64,000 nt of DNA from Chloroflexota bacterium (GTDB lineage: Bacteria; Chloroflexota; Anaerolineae; Promineifilales; Promineifilaceae). The position numbers and the translations under genes are program-made. The notes beneath the pieces were generated by a model. It did not search any database. It worked only from the letters and a program-made list of their open reading frames with translations, and had not been told where the DNA came from. Positions 16,514 to 25,270 of the stretch are shown piece by piece. The stretch spans positions 62,001 to 126,000 of the forward strand of contig JACTMP010000029.1 in the NCBI GenBank assembly GCA_014584575.1, written 5' to 3'. Position 1 is the stretch's first letter. Each line of letters opens with the position of its first letter.

Positions 16514-17617
16514 ATGAAAACAACTGATTTTGTACGACCAGACATCATCGCCATGAAACCCTACACGCCGATTGTGCCGTTTGAGGTGTTGTCGGCACGG
16601 TTGGGGCGACGGCCGTCTGAAATCATCAAACTGGACGCCAACGAAAACCCGTATGGGCCGTCGCCACAGGTGTTGGCCGCGCTGGCATCGGGCCAGTTTT
16701 TCCACATCTACCCCGACCCGGAGTCGAACGAACTGCGGCAGGCGTTGAGCCGGTATGTGGATGTGCCCGCCGAACGGCTGATGGCCGGGGCGGGGGCAGA
16801 TGAGTTGATTGATGTTGTCTTGCGGGCAGTTCTTTCTCCGGGCGATGTGGTCATTGACTGCCCCCCCTCATTCGGCATGTACCCGTTTAGCACAGATGTA
16901 AACGGCGGGCGGTATGTGCCGGTGTGGCGACGAGATGATTTTTCGTTGGATGTGGCGGCGGTGGAAACGGCCGTCCACCAACACCAGGCCAAAATCCTCA
17001 TCCTCTGCTCCCCCAACAACCCGGACGGCAGCGTGATTGACGACGAATCGCTGCGCCGTCTGCTGGCGCTGCCCGTACTGGTGCTGCTGGACGAAGCCTA
17101 CGCCGATTTTGCCGAAGTCAGCGGCTACCAAAGCCACATCGGCTGGACGTTGGAATATGACAATCTGGTGGTGCTGCGCACCTTTAGCAAGCTGGCCGGG
17201 CTGGCCGGGCTGCGCGTGGGGTATGGCGCGTTCCCGGAATGGCTGCTGCCCCATTTGTGGAAAATCAAACAGCCGTATAATGTGAACGTGGCCGCCAGCA
17301 TCGCCGCATTGGCCGCGCTGCGTGACCCGGCCTGGATGCAGGAAAAAGTGCGCCTGCTGGTAGCCGAACGCAACCGTATGAGCGCGGCATTGAGCGAAAT
17401 CAGCTACCTGGAACCGTATCCGAGTATGGCAAATTTTATTTTGTGCAGGGTTCACGGCCGTTCTGCCCACCAACTCAAACTCGATTTAGAGCAGCAGAGC
17501 ATCCTCGTCCGCTACTTCAACAAACCGGGGCTGGACAACTGCATTCGCATCAGCGCCGGCCGCCCGAAGGACACGGATAGGTTATTGGAGGTATTAAGAG
17601 AGTGGGATCACGGGTGA
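16514..17617 (+). CDS. hisC: Histidinol-phosphate aminotransferase
   Basis: About 367 residues, PLP fold type I. It shows [56 protein letters not shown] and the lysine motif [17 protein letters not shown]. Converts imidazole-acetol phosphate to histidinol phosphate. The start at 16514 follows AGGA; an upstream in-frame start would overlap the GNAT gene and add atypical residues. Confidence 0.93.
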   Translation: MKTTDFVRPDIIAMKPYTPIVPFEVLSARLGRRPSEIIKLDANENPYGPSPQVLAALASGQFFHIYPDPESNELRQALSRYVDVPAERLMAGAGADELIDVVLRAVLSPGDVVIDCPPSFGMYPFSTDVNGGRYVPVWRRDDFSLDVAAVETAVHQHQAKILILCSPNNPDGSVIDDESLRRLLALPVLVLLDEAYADFAEVSGYQSHIGWTLEYDNLVVLRTFSKLAGLAGLRVGYGAFPEWLLPHLWKIKQPYNVNVAASIAALAALRDPAWMQEKVRLLVAERNRMSAALSEISYLEPYPSMANFILCRVHGRSAHQLKLDLEQQSILVRYFNKPGLDNCIRISAGRPKDTDRLLEVLREWDHG

Positions 17618-17694
17618 CACGGGTGGGGCGGATTTTCATAGATTTCTGATAGAGAATAAAGTACAGCGTAAACGAAATAATCCGAACTATTCAT

Positions 17695-17782
17695 TGTCAA
17701 TCCGACGAGTCTTCGAGGAGGAATCCTTCCCATTTGGGCAGACGAGAGATTCCTCGCTCCGAAGACTCCGCTCGGAATGACA
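17695..17782. mobile_element. TGTCATTCC-type MITE-like inverted repeat, copy 1
   Basis: An 88-bp element bounded by TGTCA and GGAATGACA. Inside, CGACGAGTCTTCGAGGAGGAATCC faces GATTCCTCGCTCCGAAGACTCC in inverted orientation, and no coding capacity is present. Three further copies occur at 27609, 49715 and 61288. The interval 17618-17809 otherwise holds nothing I recognise. Confidence 0.7.
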
Positions 17783-17809
17783 GGGCAAGCGTTAAAGATG
17801 AGAAGTCAG

Positions 17810-18394
17810 ATGCGTAAATCTGTTATCAAGCGGCAAACCTCAGAAACAAACATTGAAATCGAATTGAGTCTGGATGGAGCAGGGCAGCATGAGATTAGCA
17901 CGGGTATTGGGTTTTTGGATCATATGCTCACGGCCGTAGCCGTTCACGGCCTCTTTGATCTCACCGTGAAAGCCACGGGCGACCTGCACATTGACAGCCA
18001 CCACACCATCGAGGACACGGCCATTGTGTTGGGTAAGGCATTTGACCAGGCATTGGGCGACCGCAAAGGGATCAACCGCGTCGGCCATGCCTACGTGCCC
18101 ATGGATGAAGCCTTGGGATTTGTAGCCCTGGACATCAGCGGACGGCCGTATACCATCTTCCACGCCACCTGGTTCACGCCCGCCATCGGCCAGTTTCCCA
18201 CCGATCTCGTCGAGCATTTCTTTGAGACCTTCGCCGTTCATTCACGCATCACACTGCACGCAAAGGTAGACGGCCGTAACGACCACCACAAAGCGGAAGC
18301 ATTATTTAAGGCATTGGCGCGGGCATTGCGCACGGCCGTAGACCTTGACCCCCGCCGTACAAACGTCGCATCAACCAAAGGCACTCTGTCCTAA
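17810..18394 (+). CDS. hisB: Imidazoleglycerol-phosphate dehydratase
   Basis: About 194 residues, monofunctional (no phosphatase domain). Metal motifs: [29 protein letters not shown] and [20 protein letters not shown]. Dehydrates imidazole-glycerol phosphate to imidazole-acetol phosphate. The start is uncertain: 17810 has a GAGAAG just upstream, 17798 is possible, and 17777 would begin inside the MITE-like repeat. Confidence 0.93.
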   Translation: MRKSVIKRQTSETNIEIELSLDGAGQHEISTGIGFLDHMLTAVAVHGLFDLTVKATGDLHIDSHHTIEDTAIVLGKAFDQALGDRKGINRVGHAYVPMDEALGFVALDISGRPYTIFHATWFTPAIGQFPTDLVEHFFETFAVHSRITLHAKVDGRNDHHKAEALFKALARALRTAVDLDPRRTNVASTKGTLS

Positions 18395-18468
18395 ATGGCG
18401 GCAACGCGGTGTTGTTAGTACATGAGGTTATTTGAAAATCCGTTCTGGAGCCATGGAGTGCCTTGATT

Positions 18469-19227
18469 ATGAACGACAGAACGTTCTCTTCCTTGTTAGC
18501 AAATGTGATTCTATTAATAGGCATAGTTCTCCCTGCGACGGTGTTGGGTGGAGCGGTTGGTCATCGTATTTCTCAATATAGGATTTCCCACGGGATTTCT
18601 CCGGCGTGGCATAAATATGAACTACCTGCTGGCGACCTGACTTTCAAAGAATTGGCTGCAACAGGATATATTATGTCCGGTTCTCATGAACCAGAGGAGG
18701 ATGAACTGAAAGTATTTGCTATCACCACAGATAATATTCTGTATCTGGTAACGCAGGCTGTGGCAGTTGAAATATTGACTCTACCTGTTGACCAGCAATA
18801 TCACCGCATGGCAATTGACGAGCAAGGAGCGATGACGATCTGGTCCACACAAGGGGAAACCGTTATTGTCAAGACTTACCAACTGGAGCCTGGCGTCAAA
18901 CCTTTACCCCAACCCTACCATACACGCGACTGTACTTCCAGTAATTATTTCCTGGAGTATATTCGCCATTATGACCAATCAATTCTCGATTCGGTGGGAA
19001 AAATCCTTTCTACGGATATTGGCGAATCCATCAGGTGTTACGTTCTGCTTGATAATAATCAAATCCAATACTGGGAATACGACTACACCTGGATGAGCGC
19101 GGTGACTTCGGGACTTAGTTGGACAGTGGTCGGGATGATTGCTGGTGCGATTTTGGGTATTTACGCCTCCAGGATAGTGAAAAATAACCATGATGGCGTC
19201 TCTAGGATCAAATATCTGGACAAGTAA
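18469..19227 (+). CDS. Hypothetical membrane protein with extracytoplasmic domain
   Basis: About 252 residues. One hydrophobic helix near residues 9-31 and one near 210-232 flank a soluble domain of about 175 residues with no motif I recognise. Its codon and base use looks more AT-rich than the flanking his genes, so it may be an insertion into the cluster. GGAG lies 10 nt before the ATG. Its end is 4 bp from the hisH start. Confidence 0.65.
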   Translation: MNDRTFSSLLANVILLIGIVLPATVLGGAVGHRISQYRISHGISPAWHKYELPAGDLTFKELAATGYIMSGSHEPEEDELKVFAITTDNILYLVTQAVAVEILTLPVDQQYHRMAIDEQGAMTIWSTQGETVIVKTYQLEPGVKPLPQPYHTRDCTSSNYFLEYIRHYDQSILDSVGKILSTDIGESIRCYVLLDNNQIQYWEYDYTWMSAVTSGLSWTVVGMIAGAILGIYASRIVKNNHDGVSRIKYLDK

Positions 19228-19231
19228 GGCA

Positions 19232-19876
19232 ATGCTTAATACGACAATAACCATGATAGATTACGGCGCGAGCAATATTCGCTCGGCGCAGAAGGCATTT
19301 GAGTATATTGGGGCAGAAGTGGTTTTGACCGAAGACCCGGAGGTGGTGCGCAAAGCGGACAAACTGGTACTGCCCGGCGTGGGTGCATTTGGTTCCGGCA
19401 TGGCCGGGCTGCACCAGCGAAAGCTGCCCGCCGCCATCCAAGAAGCTGTGCAACGCGGCGTCCCCTTCCTGGGCATCTGCGTGGGTATGCAACTCCTCTT
19501 CGACGAATCCGACGAAATGGGCATCCACCAGGGATTGGGGTTGATTCACGGCCGTGTCACCCGCTTCCCAAATAATCTCCAATCTCCCAATCTCTCAATC
19601 TCCCAATCTCTCAAAATTCCTCACATGGGCTGGAACCAGCTTGAACCGGCCTGGGAGCATCCCCTGTTGGCGGGCGTAAAAGCGGGCGATTACGCCTATT
19701 TTGTACATTCCTATTATTGCGATCCGGCGGCGGCAACGGCCGTACTCGCCTGGACAGATTACGGTTTTCCCTTCGCCTCCGTTGTGGCCCAGGACAACGT
19801 GTGCGGGCTGCAATTCCACCCGGAAAAGAGCCAGAGCATAGGTTTGCGCATCCTGCAAAACTTCGTGCAAACCTGA
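19232..19876 (+). CDS. hisH: Imidazole glycerol phosphate synthase, glutaminase subunit
   Basis: About 214 residues. IDYGASNIRSAQKAF starts the fold; the oxyanion strand LPGVGAFGSGM, nucleophile GICVGMQLLF and QFHPEKSQ carry the Cys-His-Glu triad. It supplies ammonia to HisF. Between VTRFPN and IPHMGWNQL there is an extra stretch of about 14 residues (NLQSPNLSISQSLK) encoded by a CAATCTCC tandem repeat at 19573-19613, read in frame. The ATG at 19232 has AAGG upstream; MIDYG at 19253 is an alternative start. Confidence 0.93.
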   Translation: MLNTTITMIDYGASNIRSAQKAFEYIGAEVVLTEDPEVVRKADKLVLPGVGAFGSGMAGLHQRKLPAAIQEAVQRGVPFLGICVGMQLLFDESDEMGIHQGLGLIHGRVTRFPNNLQSPNLSISQSLKIPHMGWNQLEPAWEHPLLAGVKAGDYAYFVHSYYCDPAAATAVLAWTDYGFPFASVVAQDNVCGLQFHPEKSQSIGLRILQNFVQT

Positions 19877-19902
19877 CACCTCTTACCAGGCACGCCAGGT
19901 TT

Positions 19903-19931
19903 TTTACACTACTTGCCAAACCGGTTATACT
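19903..19931 (+). promoter_or_regulatory. Promoter of the kinase-TPR gene
   Basis: TTTACA (19903-19908) and TATACT (19926-19931) with 17-bp spacing. The -10 box ends 10 nt before the ATG at 19942, which predicts a leaderless or nearly leaderless mRNA. Confidence 0.6.
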
Positions 19932-19941
19932 TAAAGCACTA

Positions 19942-22695
19942 ATGAGTGCGGCTACCCCAGCGGCTTTGTATTGGCTACCTGATCCACAACGCAAGCCCAT
20001 GACCGAACAAGCAGCAGCAGCTGCCCCAAAACCCCAGGTAAATGCACAACCACCGCCAGAGAAAAGCGGTGCACCTGCCATGATTGCCAAGCGCTATCAG
20101 GTTGTCAATCGTCTGGTGGGTGGTATGGGTATTGTCTATTTATGCAATGACCGCATCACCCATGATCTGGTAGCCCTCAAAACATTCAAACCGGAATACA
20201 TCTCCTCCCGCCCCGCCCGCGACATGTTCCTGCGCGAAGGCACCATGTGGGTGGAAATGGGCAAACACCCCAACATTGTGCAGGCATACCGGGTAGAGCG
20301 GATTGGCGACGGCCGTGAAGTTTACCTGGTCCTCGAATGGGTACAGCAGCCCGAAGGCAAACGCACCCCTTCCCTCCGTTCCTGGCTGCGCAAAGGCAAA
20401 CCACTGCCCCTGGAACAGGCCATCCTCTTCGCCCTGCACATCGCCCGCGGCATGAAATACGCCACCAAAAAATTGCCCGGCCTCGTCCACCGCGATCTCA
20501 AACCGGAAAACATCCTCATCGGCGTCAATGGACAGGCCCGCGTCACCGACTTCGGCCTGGCCAGCACCCTGACCCACCTCGGCAAAGCAGGCGCCGCCGC
20601 CGCCCTGGACGACTTGCCCGAACTGTTTAACCGCACCCAACTGACCCAGGGTGCGGCCGGCACCCCCCTCTACATGGCCCCGGAACAATGGCTGCAACTC
20701 AAACTAGACGCCCGCGCCGACATCTATGCCCTGGGCTGCATCTTCTACGAAATGGTCACCGGCCGTTTTGCCGCCGAGGGCAAAGAACGAGAAGAACTCA
20801 AAGAAATACACCTCAAAGGGCAGATCAAACCACTCGACAGTTCACTCCCCCGCGATGTACACCTCTTCCTGCGCAAATGCCTGGCCACCAAACCACTTGA
20901 ACGCTACCCCAGTTGGAAAGAAGTAGAGAGCGCGCTCACCAGCATGTACACCATCCTCTTCGGCAAGCCGGCGCCGGAAGAGCGAATTGACCAGGAAGAC
21001 AGCCGCGAAGAACGGCTGCGCGCCGCCCAATCATACAACACCATGGGACTCTCTTATCTGGACATTGGCAAGCTAGATGTGGCCGTCATGTATTTTGAGC
21101 AAGTTGTCAATCTGGCCCGCCGGGAAGGATCACGTGAAACCGAGGGAATTGGGCTGGGCAACCTGGGCCGTGTTTACACTGCACTCGGTTATATCGAACG
21201 CGCCATTGAATTTCACGAAGAACATCTGGCTATTGCCCACCAACTGCAAGACCGGGCGCAAGAAGGGTTTGCCCTGGGCAACCTGGGACGCGCCTACCGG
21301 CAATCCCGCGAGCCAGAAAAGTCCATCCGCTACCATGAACGTGAATTGCAAATTGCCCACGAACTGGCCGACCGCTTCAAAGAAGCTGCCGCCCTGCACA
21401 GCCTGGGTGAGTCTTACCGGCAGGTAGGCAACGCCGAAAAAGCCGTTGCCTATTACAAACAATCCCTGGCTATTGCCCGCGACATCGGCGACCGCGCCCG
21501 TTTGGAGCGCATTCTCAACAGCATGGGCAAGTTCTATCTTGACCGGGGTGAATCCAAAGAAGCCATCACCCTTTTTAAACAAACTCTGGAGATTGCCAAA
21601 CAAATTGGGGATCGGGTGGGCGAAGGGGAGGCCTGGGGCAATCTGGGCGCTTTGTACGAGGCAATGGATAATCCAGACCGTGCACTGGAGTTTTACCGAC
21701 ACGCCCTCACCATTTCTCAGGATAGCAAAGACCTCAATACCCTCTTCCGCAACTTGATGCGTTTGGGCAACCTGTATTTGAAACAGAACAACATCGCCGA
21801 AGCCGGTGAATATCTGCTGCTGGCGTTGGAAACGGCGCTGGAAATGGGCGACCAAAACCGGGAGATGGAAGCGCGGTATAAATTGGGTATTGTCCTGAAA
21901 GAACGCGGCGAGTTTTTCGAGGCGGCGCGTTTGCAGCGGCAGGCGCTGCGCCTGGCGCAAGAGATGGGCAACCAGCAGCAAGAAGAGAACTCTTTGTTGG
22001 AGTTGAGCCGGGCATATGAAGCCTGGGGGGATTGGGGACGGGCGATTGAATACCTGGGGCAAACTTTTTATATGGTCGAAAAACGGGACGACGGCCGTGA
22101 ACTATGCCGTTATTTTGCCCAACTCGCGTCGCTTTACCGCAAAACAGCGCAATGGAAAATGGCCCAGGAACTATATGAAAGAGCGTTGGAATTGGCTCGC
22201 TTTAACCGTGATCTGCCGCTGGAAGTCGAGATGCTCAATCAGCTTGCGCTGACCATCAATGAAACACACGACGCCAAACTGGCGCTGGGTCGGCTGAAAG
22301 AGGCGCTTGAACTGGCTAAAGAGCGCAATTACGAAGTCGGCGAAGCGGCTACATTGAGCAATCTGGGGTTGATTTATCAGGACATGGGCAATAAACGGGC
22401 CGCCATCAGCCACCTGGAAAAGGGTCTGGCCACTGCCAAAAAGACAAAACGCAGCGCCAATGTGGCCGCAGCCAGCTACAAGCTGGCTAAAGTGCTGGTA
22501 GAGCAGGAACGATGGGACAAAGCAGAACCCCACGCCCGCCTGGCCCACCAGCTATACAGCAAAATGGGCAAAACACAGATGGCGGAAACGCTCACGCAGA
22601 TGTTAGCCGATATTGAGAAAAACAAAGGACGCTCGACTGGTTTCTTTGGCAGCACCACCGACTTTTTGCGGTCAGCGGGTGGATCCTCATCGTAA
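19942..22695 (+). CDS. Serine/threonine protein kinase with TPR array
   Basis: About 917 residues. Kinase domain at about 50-330: glycine loop LVGGMGIVYLC, Lys in VALKTFKPE, HRDLKPENIL, DFGLAST and YMAPEQW are all present, so it should be active. From about 363 to 885 runs an array of ten or more tetratricopeptide repeats with NLGRVY, NLGRAYRQ and LGNLYLK patterns, as in LGN/Rapsyn-type TPRs. No membrane helix is visible, so it is probably cytosolic. The start at 19942 is set by the TATACT box; MTEQ at 19999 is a possible alternative. It lies between hisH and the minus-strand hisE, with no clear link to histidine synthesis. Confidence 0.88.
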   Translation: MSAATPAALYWLPDPQRKPMTEQAAAAAPKPQVNAQPPPEKSGAPAMIAKRYQVVNRLVGGMGIVYLCNDRITHDLVALKTFKPEYISSRPARDMFLREGTMWVEMGKHPNIVQAYRVERIGDGREVYLVLEWVQQPEGKRTPSLRSWLRKGKPLPLEQAILFALHIARGMKYATKKLPGLVHRDLKPENILIGVNGQARVTDFGLASTLTHLGKAGAAAALDDLPELFNRTQLTQGAAGTPLYMAPEQWLQLKLDARADIYALGCIFYEMVTGRFAAEGKEREELKEIHLKGQIKPLDSSLPRDVHLFLRKCLATKPLERYPSWKEVESALTSMYTILFGKPAPEERIDQEDSREERLRAAQSYNTMGLSYLDIGKLDVAVMYFEQVVNLARREGSRETEGIGLGNLGRVYTALGYIERAIEFHEEHLAIAHQLQDRAQEGFALGNLGRAYRQSREPEKSIRYHERELQIAHELADRFKEAAALHSLGESYRQVGNAEKAVAYYKQSLAIARDIGDRARLERILNSMGKFYLDRGESKEAITLFKQTLEIAKQIGDRVGEGEAWGNLGALYEAMDNPDRALEFYRHALTISQDSKDLNTLFRNLMRLGNLYLKQNNIAEAGEYLLLALETALEMGDQNREMEARYKLGIVLKERGEFFEAARLQRQALRLAQEMGNQQQEENSLLELSRAYEAWGDWGRAIEYLGQTFYMVEKRDDGRELCRYFAQLASLYRKTAQWKMAQELYERALELARFNRDLPLEVEMLNQLALTINETHDAKLALGRLKEALELAKERNYEVGEAATLSNLGLIYQDMGNKRAAISHLEKGLATAKKTKRSANVAAASYKLAKVLVEQERWDKAEPHARLAHQLYSKMGKTQMAETLTQMLADIEKNKGRSTGFFGSTTDFLRSAGGSSS

Positions 22696-22710
22696 TGGGT
22701 AATGGTTTTC

Positions 22711-22743
22711 AGATTTGACAAATCTCCAAGATTTGTCAAATCT
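22711..22743. terminator. Inverted repeat between convergent genes
   Basis: Perfect 15-bp arms AGATTTGACAAATCT (22711-22725) and AGATTTGTCAAATCT (22729-22743) with a 3-nt loop. It overlaps the hisE stop codon and lies 15 bp after the kinase stop; it could end transcription in both directions, although no long T-run follows. Confidence 0.5.
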
Positions 22744-23032
22744 TGCGGACTGCTCCATGCCGGCGGGCCAATTCCTGGCATACGTCATCCCAGGTCAGGT
22801 CGCAGGCAGCCAACAGGACAAGTAAGTGGTAGGTCAGGTCGGCCGTTTCTTCCACAATCCGTTCTTTCCCCTGTCCCTTCACCGCCAGAATCACTTCTAC
22901 CGCTTCTTCACCTACTTTTTTAACAATCTCATCTTCGCCGGCTATAAACAGGCTGTTGGTATATGAACCCGGTTTGGGGTGCAGCTTCCGGTCTTGAATG
23001 GTCTGAAATAAAGTCTCAATAAAATCACTCAC
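22736..23032 (-). CDS. hisE: Phosphoribosyl-ATP pyrophosphatase
   Basis: 98 residues of the MazG-like all-alpha fold: SYTNSLFIAGEDEIVKKVGEEAVEVILAVKG and ETADLTYHLLVLLAACDL carry the Mg-binding Glu/Asp residues. Hydrolyses phosphoribosyl-ATP to phosphoribosyl-AMP. Three bases after hisI on the same strand. The stop codon lies within the AGATTTGTC inverted repeat. Confidence 0.93.
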   Translation of the reverse strand: MSDFIETLFQTIQDRKLHPKPGSYTNSLFIAGEDEIVKKVGEEAVEVILAVKGQGKERIVEETADLTYHLLVLLAACDLTWDDVCQELARRHGAVRKI

Positions 23033-23035
23033 GCA

Positions 23036-23377
23036 TCACTCTCCCAATCTCTCAATCTCCAACTCTCCTAATCTCCTGAAGAAACAACTCTCTGCCCCCG
23101 TATGGCAGGCCGGGCCAGCCGGGTCCACCAGGATGAGCAGGGTGTCGGCGTCACAATCTACGCGAATCTCGCGGACGCGCTGGATATTGCCAGACGTGGC
23201 CCCTTTATGCCACAGTTCACCCCGGCTGCGGCTCCAGAAATGGGTTTCGCCCGTTTCCAGCGTCAGGCGCAAGGCTTCGGCGTTCATCCAGGCGACCATG
23301 AGAACTTGTTGGGTGGCGGCGTGTTGGACAACGGCCGTGACCAACCCCCGCTCATCAAATTTCACGTTCTCGTTCAT
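23036..23377 (-). CDS. hisI: Phosphoribosyl-AMP cyclohydrolase
   Basis: 113 residues. [15 protein letters not shown] opening, [23 protein letters not shown], the acidic DCDADTLL metal site and the zinc cysteines in [13 protein letters not shown] are present. Monofunctional, separate from hisE. Overlaps the end of hisF by 4 bp. The last dozen residues ([13 protein letters not shown]) are encoded by GAGATTG-type repeat units. Confidence 0.93.
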   Translation of the reverse strand: MNENVKFDERGLVTAVVQHAATQQVLMVAWMNAEALRLTLETGETHFWSRSRGELWHKGATSGNIQRVREIRVDCDADTLLILVDPAGPACHTGAESCFFRRLGELEIERLGE

Positions 23378-24186
23378 ATGCGCACCGGAATCCCTTGCAA
23401 AGTCAGGTATTCTTTTACTTCGGCAATAGTCAGTTGTTTGTAATGAAACAGCGAAGCGGCCAACGCCGCATCCGCGCCGCCAACGGTGAGCGCCTGGGCA
23501 AAGTGGGCCACCGTACCCGCTCCACCAGAAGCGATGACGGGAATGTTCACGGCCGTAGCCACCACTCTTGTCAACTCTAAATCATACCCATCCTGGGTGC
23601 CGTCGGCATCCATACTCGTCAACAAAATCTCTCCCGCGCCGCGCCGTTCTGCCTCCACCGCCCATTCAACCACATCCAGGCCGGTGGGGGTACGGCCACC
23701 AGCCACATACACCTCCCAGATGGGGATTGTGAAAGATGAATCTTCGCTTCCTGACCGATCACCGATTACCGATGACCGATTCCCGACCCGCCGGGCATCT
23801 ATCGCCACCACAATTGCCTGGCTGCCAAACGCTTCCGCGCCTTGTGAAATTAGCTCCGGCTGGCGCACGGCGGCGGAGTTGATACTGATTTTGTCCGCCC
23901 CGGCGCGCAAGATGCCACGCATGTCGTCCACCGTGCGGATGCCGCCGCCAATGGTGAAGGGGATGAAGACCTGTTCGGCCACCGCCCGCGCCAGGTCAAC
24001 CACCGTCTGGCGCGCTTCGTGGGTGGCGGTAATGTCCAGGAAGACCAGTTCATCGGCGCCTGCCTGGTCATACACTTTGGCCTGCTCCACCGGATCGCCC
24101 GCGTCACGCAGTTCCACAAAGTTGATACCTTTGACGACACGGCCGTCTTTTACATCTAAACAGGGAATGATACGTTTTGCCAGCAT
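23374..24186 (-). CDS. hisF: Imidazole glycerol phosphate synthase, cyclase subunit
   Basis: About 270 residues, slightly longer than usual. The TIM barrel shows [20 protein letters not shown], the catalytic Asp in [40 protein letters not shown] with the second catalytic Asp, and [10 protein letters not shown]. After VAIDARRV there are about 20 extra residues ([20 protein letters not shown]) before WEVYVAGG, encoded in part by a CCGATTACCGATGACC repeat at 23753-23786. The loop position suggests the enzyme tolerates it. ATG at 24186 chosen from the family start. Confidence 0.93.
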   Translation of the reverse strand: MLAKRIIPCLDVKDGRVVKGINFVELRDAGDPVEQAKVYDQAGADELVFLDITATHEARQTVVDLARAVAEQVFIPFTIGGGIRTVDDMRGILRAGADKISINSAAVRQPELISQGAEAFGSQAIVVAIDARRVGNRSSVIGDRSGSEDSSFTIPIWEVYVAGGRTPTGLDVVEWAVEAERRGAGEILLTSMDADGTQDGYDLELTRVVATAVNIPVIASGGAGTVAHFAQALTVGGADAALAASLFHYKQLTIAEVKEYLTLQGIPVRI

Positions 24187-24212
24187 ACTTTTGTCTGTTG
24201 CACCTGTTGTGC

Positions 24213-24279
24213 GGGCGAGGCAGTTGGGAAAGCAATTATTCTTGCAAGACAACTCGTTGCCCAACTGCCTCTCCCCTAC
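24213..24279. repeat. GGGCGAGGCAG-type inverted repeat
   Basis: GGGCGAGGCAGTTGGG (24213-24228) faces CCCAACTGCCTCTCCCC (24260-24276). A sister element with GGGCGAGGCAGCCGGG is at 57513-57583. Here the right arm supplies the stop codon of the degraded DinB gene. Confidence 0.7.
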
Positions 24280-24558
24280 TTACAATTCCACAAACCATAC
24301 GCGGTTTTATTGTCCAGAGCAAACCCGGCGTGTCCCAAGATGAGGCCGATTTCGCCGTGATGGTAACTTTCGTGAGCCACCTGGTAGCCAAAAAAGGAGG
24401 CCGCCTGCCCACCAAAACCTTTCACCTTGCCACCCGCCGCCAGACTGCAGGTGAGCAGGGCGGCAATAGCATCAGCGGAGGTTTGCAGGGCAGCGAGTAA
24501 CACGTTCGAGATTCAAAGGGCCGAGTGTTTGCCATGCCGTTATGATAGGATCGTCCAT
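24276..24558 (-). pseudogene. DinB-family protein, internally deleted and frameshifted
   Basis: An ATG at 24558 with GGAG upstream opens with MDDPIITAWQTLGPLNLERV, a DinB-like N-terminus. The frame then shifts and continues as LLAALQTSADAIAALL, a GGKVKGF stretch and ASFFGYQVAHESYHHGEIGL, a good DinB C-terminus with the conserved His residues. Intact relatives have some 60 or more residues between these parts. The gene thus lacks its middle and is out of frame. It overlaps the end of the methyltransferase gene. Confidence 0.55.
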
Positions 24559-25199
24559 TCGTTTTTCTCCTTAAATTTCTCGCACACCAAGGTAATGAGG
24601 CAAACCTCTGATTCAATTACGGCCGTGTCGCCCATTGCCTGTAACTCGTGACCAATGGCGGCCAGCCCTGCCGCGTAATCCGCATCTGCAATCGCCATTA
24701 ACTGCGAGGTGCGATGCCGGGCGGCGGCATCGTCTCGGAAGTCGGCCAGTCGGGTAGGAACAGGAATGTGTTGATGGGTATAGGAGACACGGCCGTAACC
24801 CACACCTGCCAGCACTTCCACCAACTGTTCCACCGGCCAAAAGTCTTGTTCATCCAATGCCCACGCCGCCGGAAAGTACCGGTAAATGGCCCAACCGGGC
24901 ATGGCCCAGAGATCAATGTTGGTCAGCACAAAACGGCCGTCCGGTTGCAGCAACCGGTACGTTTCCGCAAAAAAGCGGGGTTTGTTTTGCACATGCGGGT
25001 AGGAAAATTGATTGGTGATGTAATGGAAACTGCCATCGGCAAAAGGGGCCGCCGCATTGTCACCCTGCACCCAGACTGCCGTCTGGCAACGAGCCTGCGC
25101 CTGCCGCAGCATCCCGGCGAACAGATCCATGCCCACCATCACCGCGCCGGCGACAATGGCGTCATAGTTCACCCGTTGTGTATTCAGGTCTGTTTTCAT
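24540..25199 (-). CDS. Class I methyltransferase lacking the SAM-binding motif I
   Basis: 219 residues. AVMVGMDLFAGMLRQAQARC is motif II of SAM methyltransferases, followed by GDNAAAPFADGSFHYITNQFSYPHV and the LLQPDGRFVLTNID strand. The N-terminal part is only MKTDLNTQRVNYDAIVAGA: the glycine-rich motif I and its helix, normally 40 to 60 residues before this point, are absent. It looks like an in-frame internal deletion, so the protein is probably inactive. Adjacent to a DinB gene with a similar lesion. Confidence 0.65.
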   Translation of the reverse strand: MKTDLNTQRVNYDAIVAGAVMVGMDLFAGMLRQAQARCQTAVWVQGDNAAAPFADGSFHYITNQFSYPHVQNKPRFFAETYRLLQPDGRFVLTNIDLWAMPGWAIYRYFPAAWALDEQDFWPVEQLVEVLAGVGYGRVSYTHQHIPVPTRLADFRDDAAARHRTSQLMAIADADYAAGLAAIGHELQAMGDTAVIESEVCLITLVCEKFKEKNEWTILS

Positions 25200-25270
25200 A
25201 GGTGGTAATCCGCGAAGAACGCGAAGATTATGACCTGGTTTCTCTGCGCCTCTGCGACTCCGCGTTGATT

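Noticed and set aside
17695..17782. Insertion sequence with transposase
   Set aside because: The element is under 90 bp and has no open reading frame; MITE-like is the most that can be said.
19717..19941. Extended N-terminus of the kinase overlapping hisH
   Set aside because: It overlaps hisH in another frame, is very Arg-rich, and a promoter at 19903-19931 points to the start at 19942.
21130..22062. 310-residue antisense frame over the TPR region
   Set aside because: A shadow of the repeated TPR codons; no start signal and no domain.
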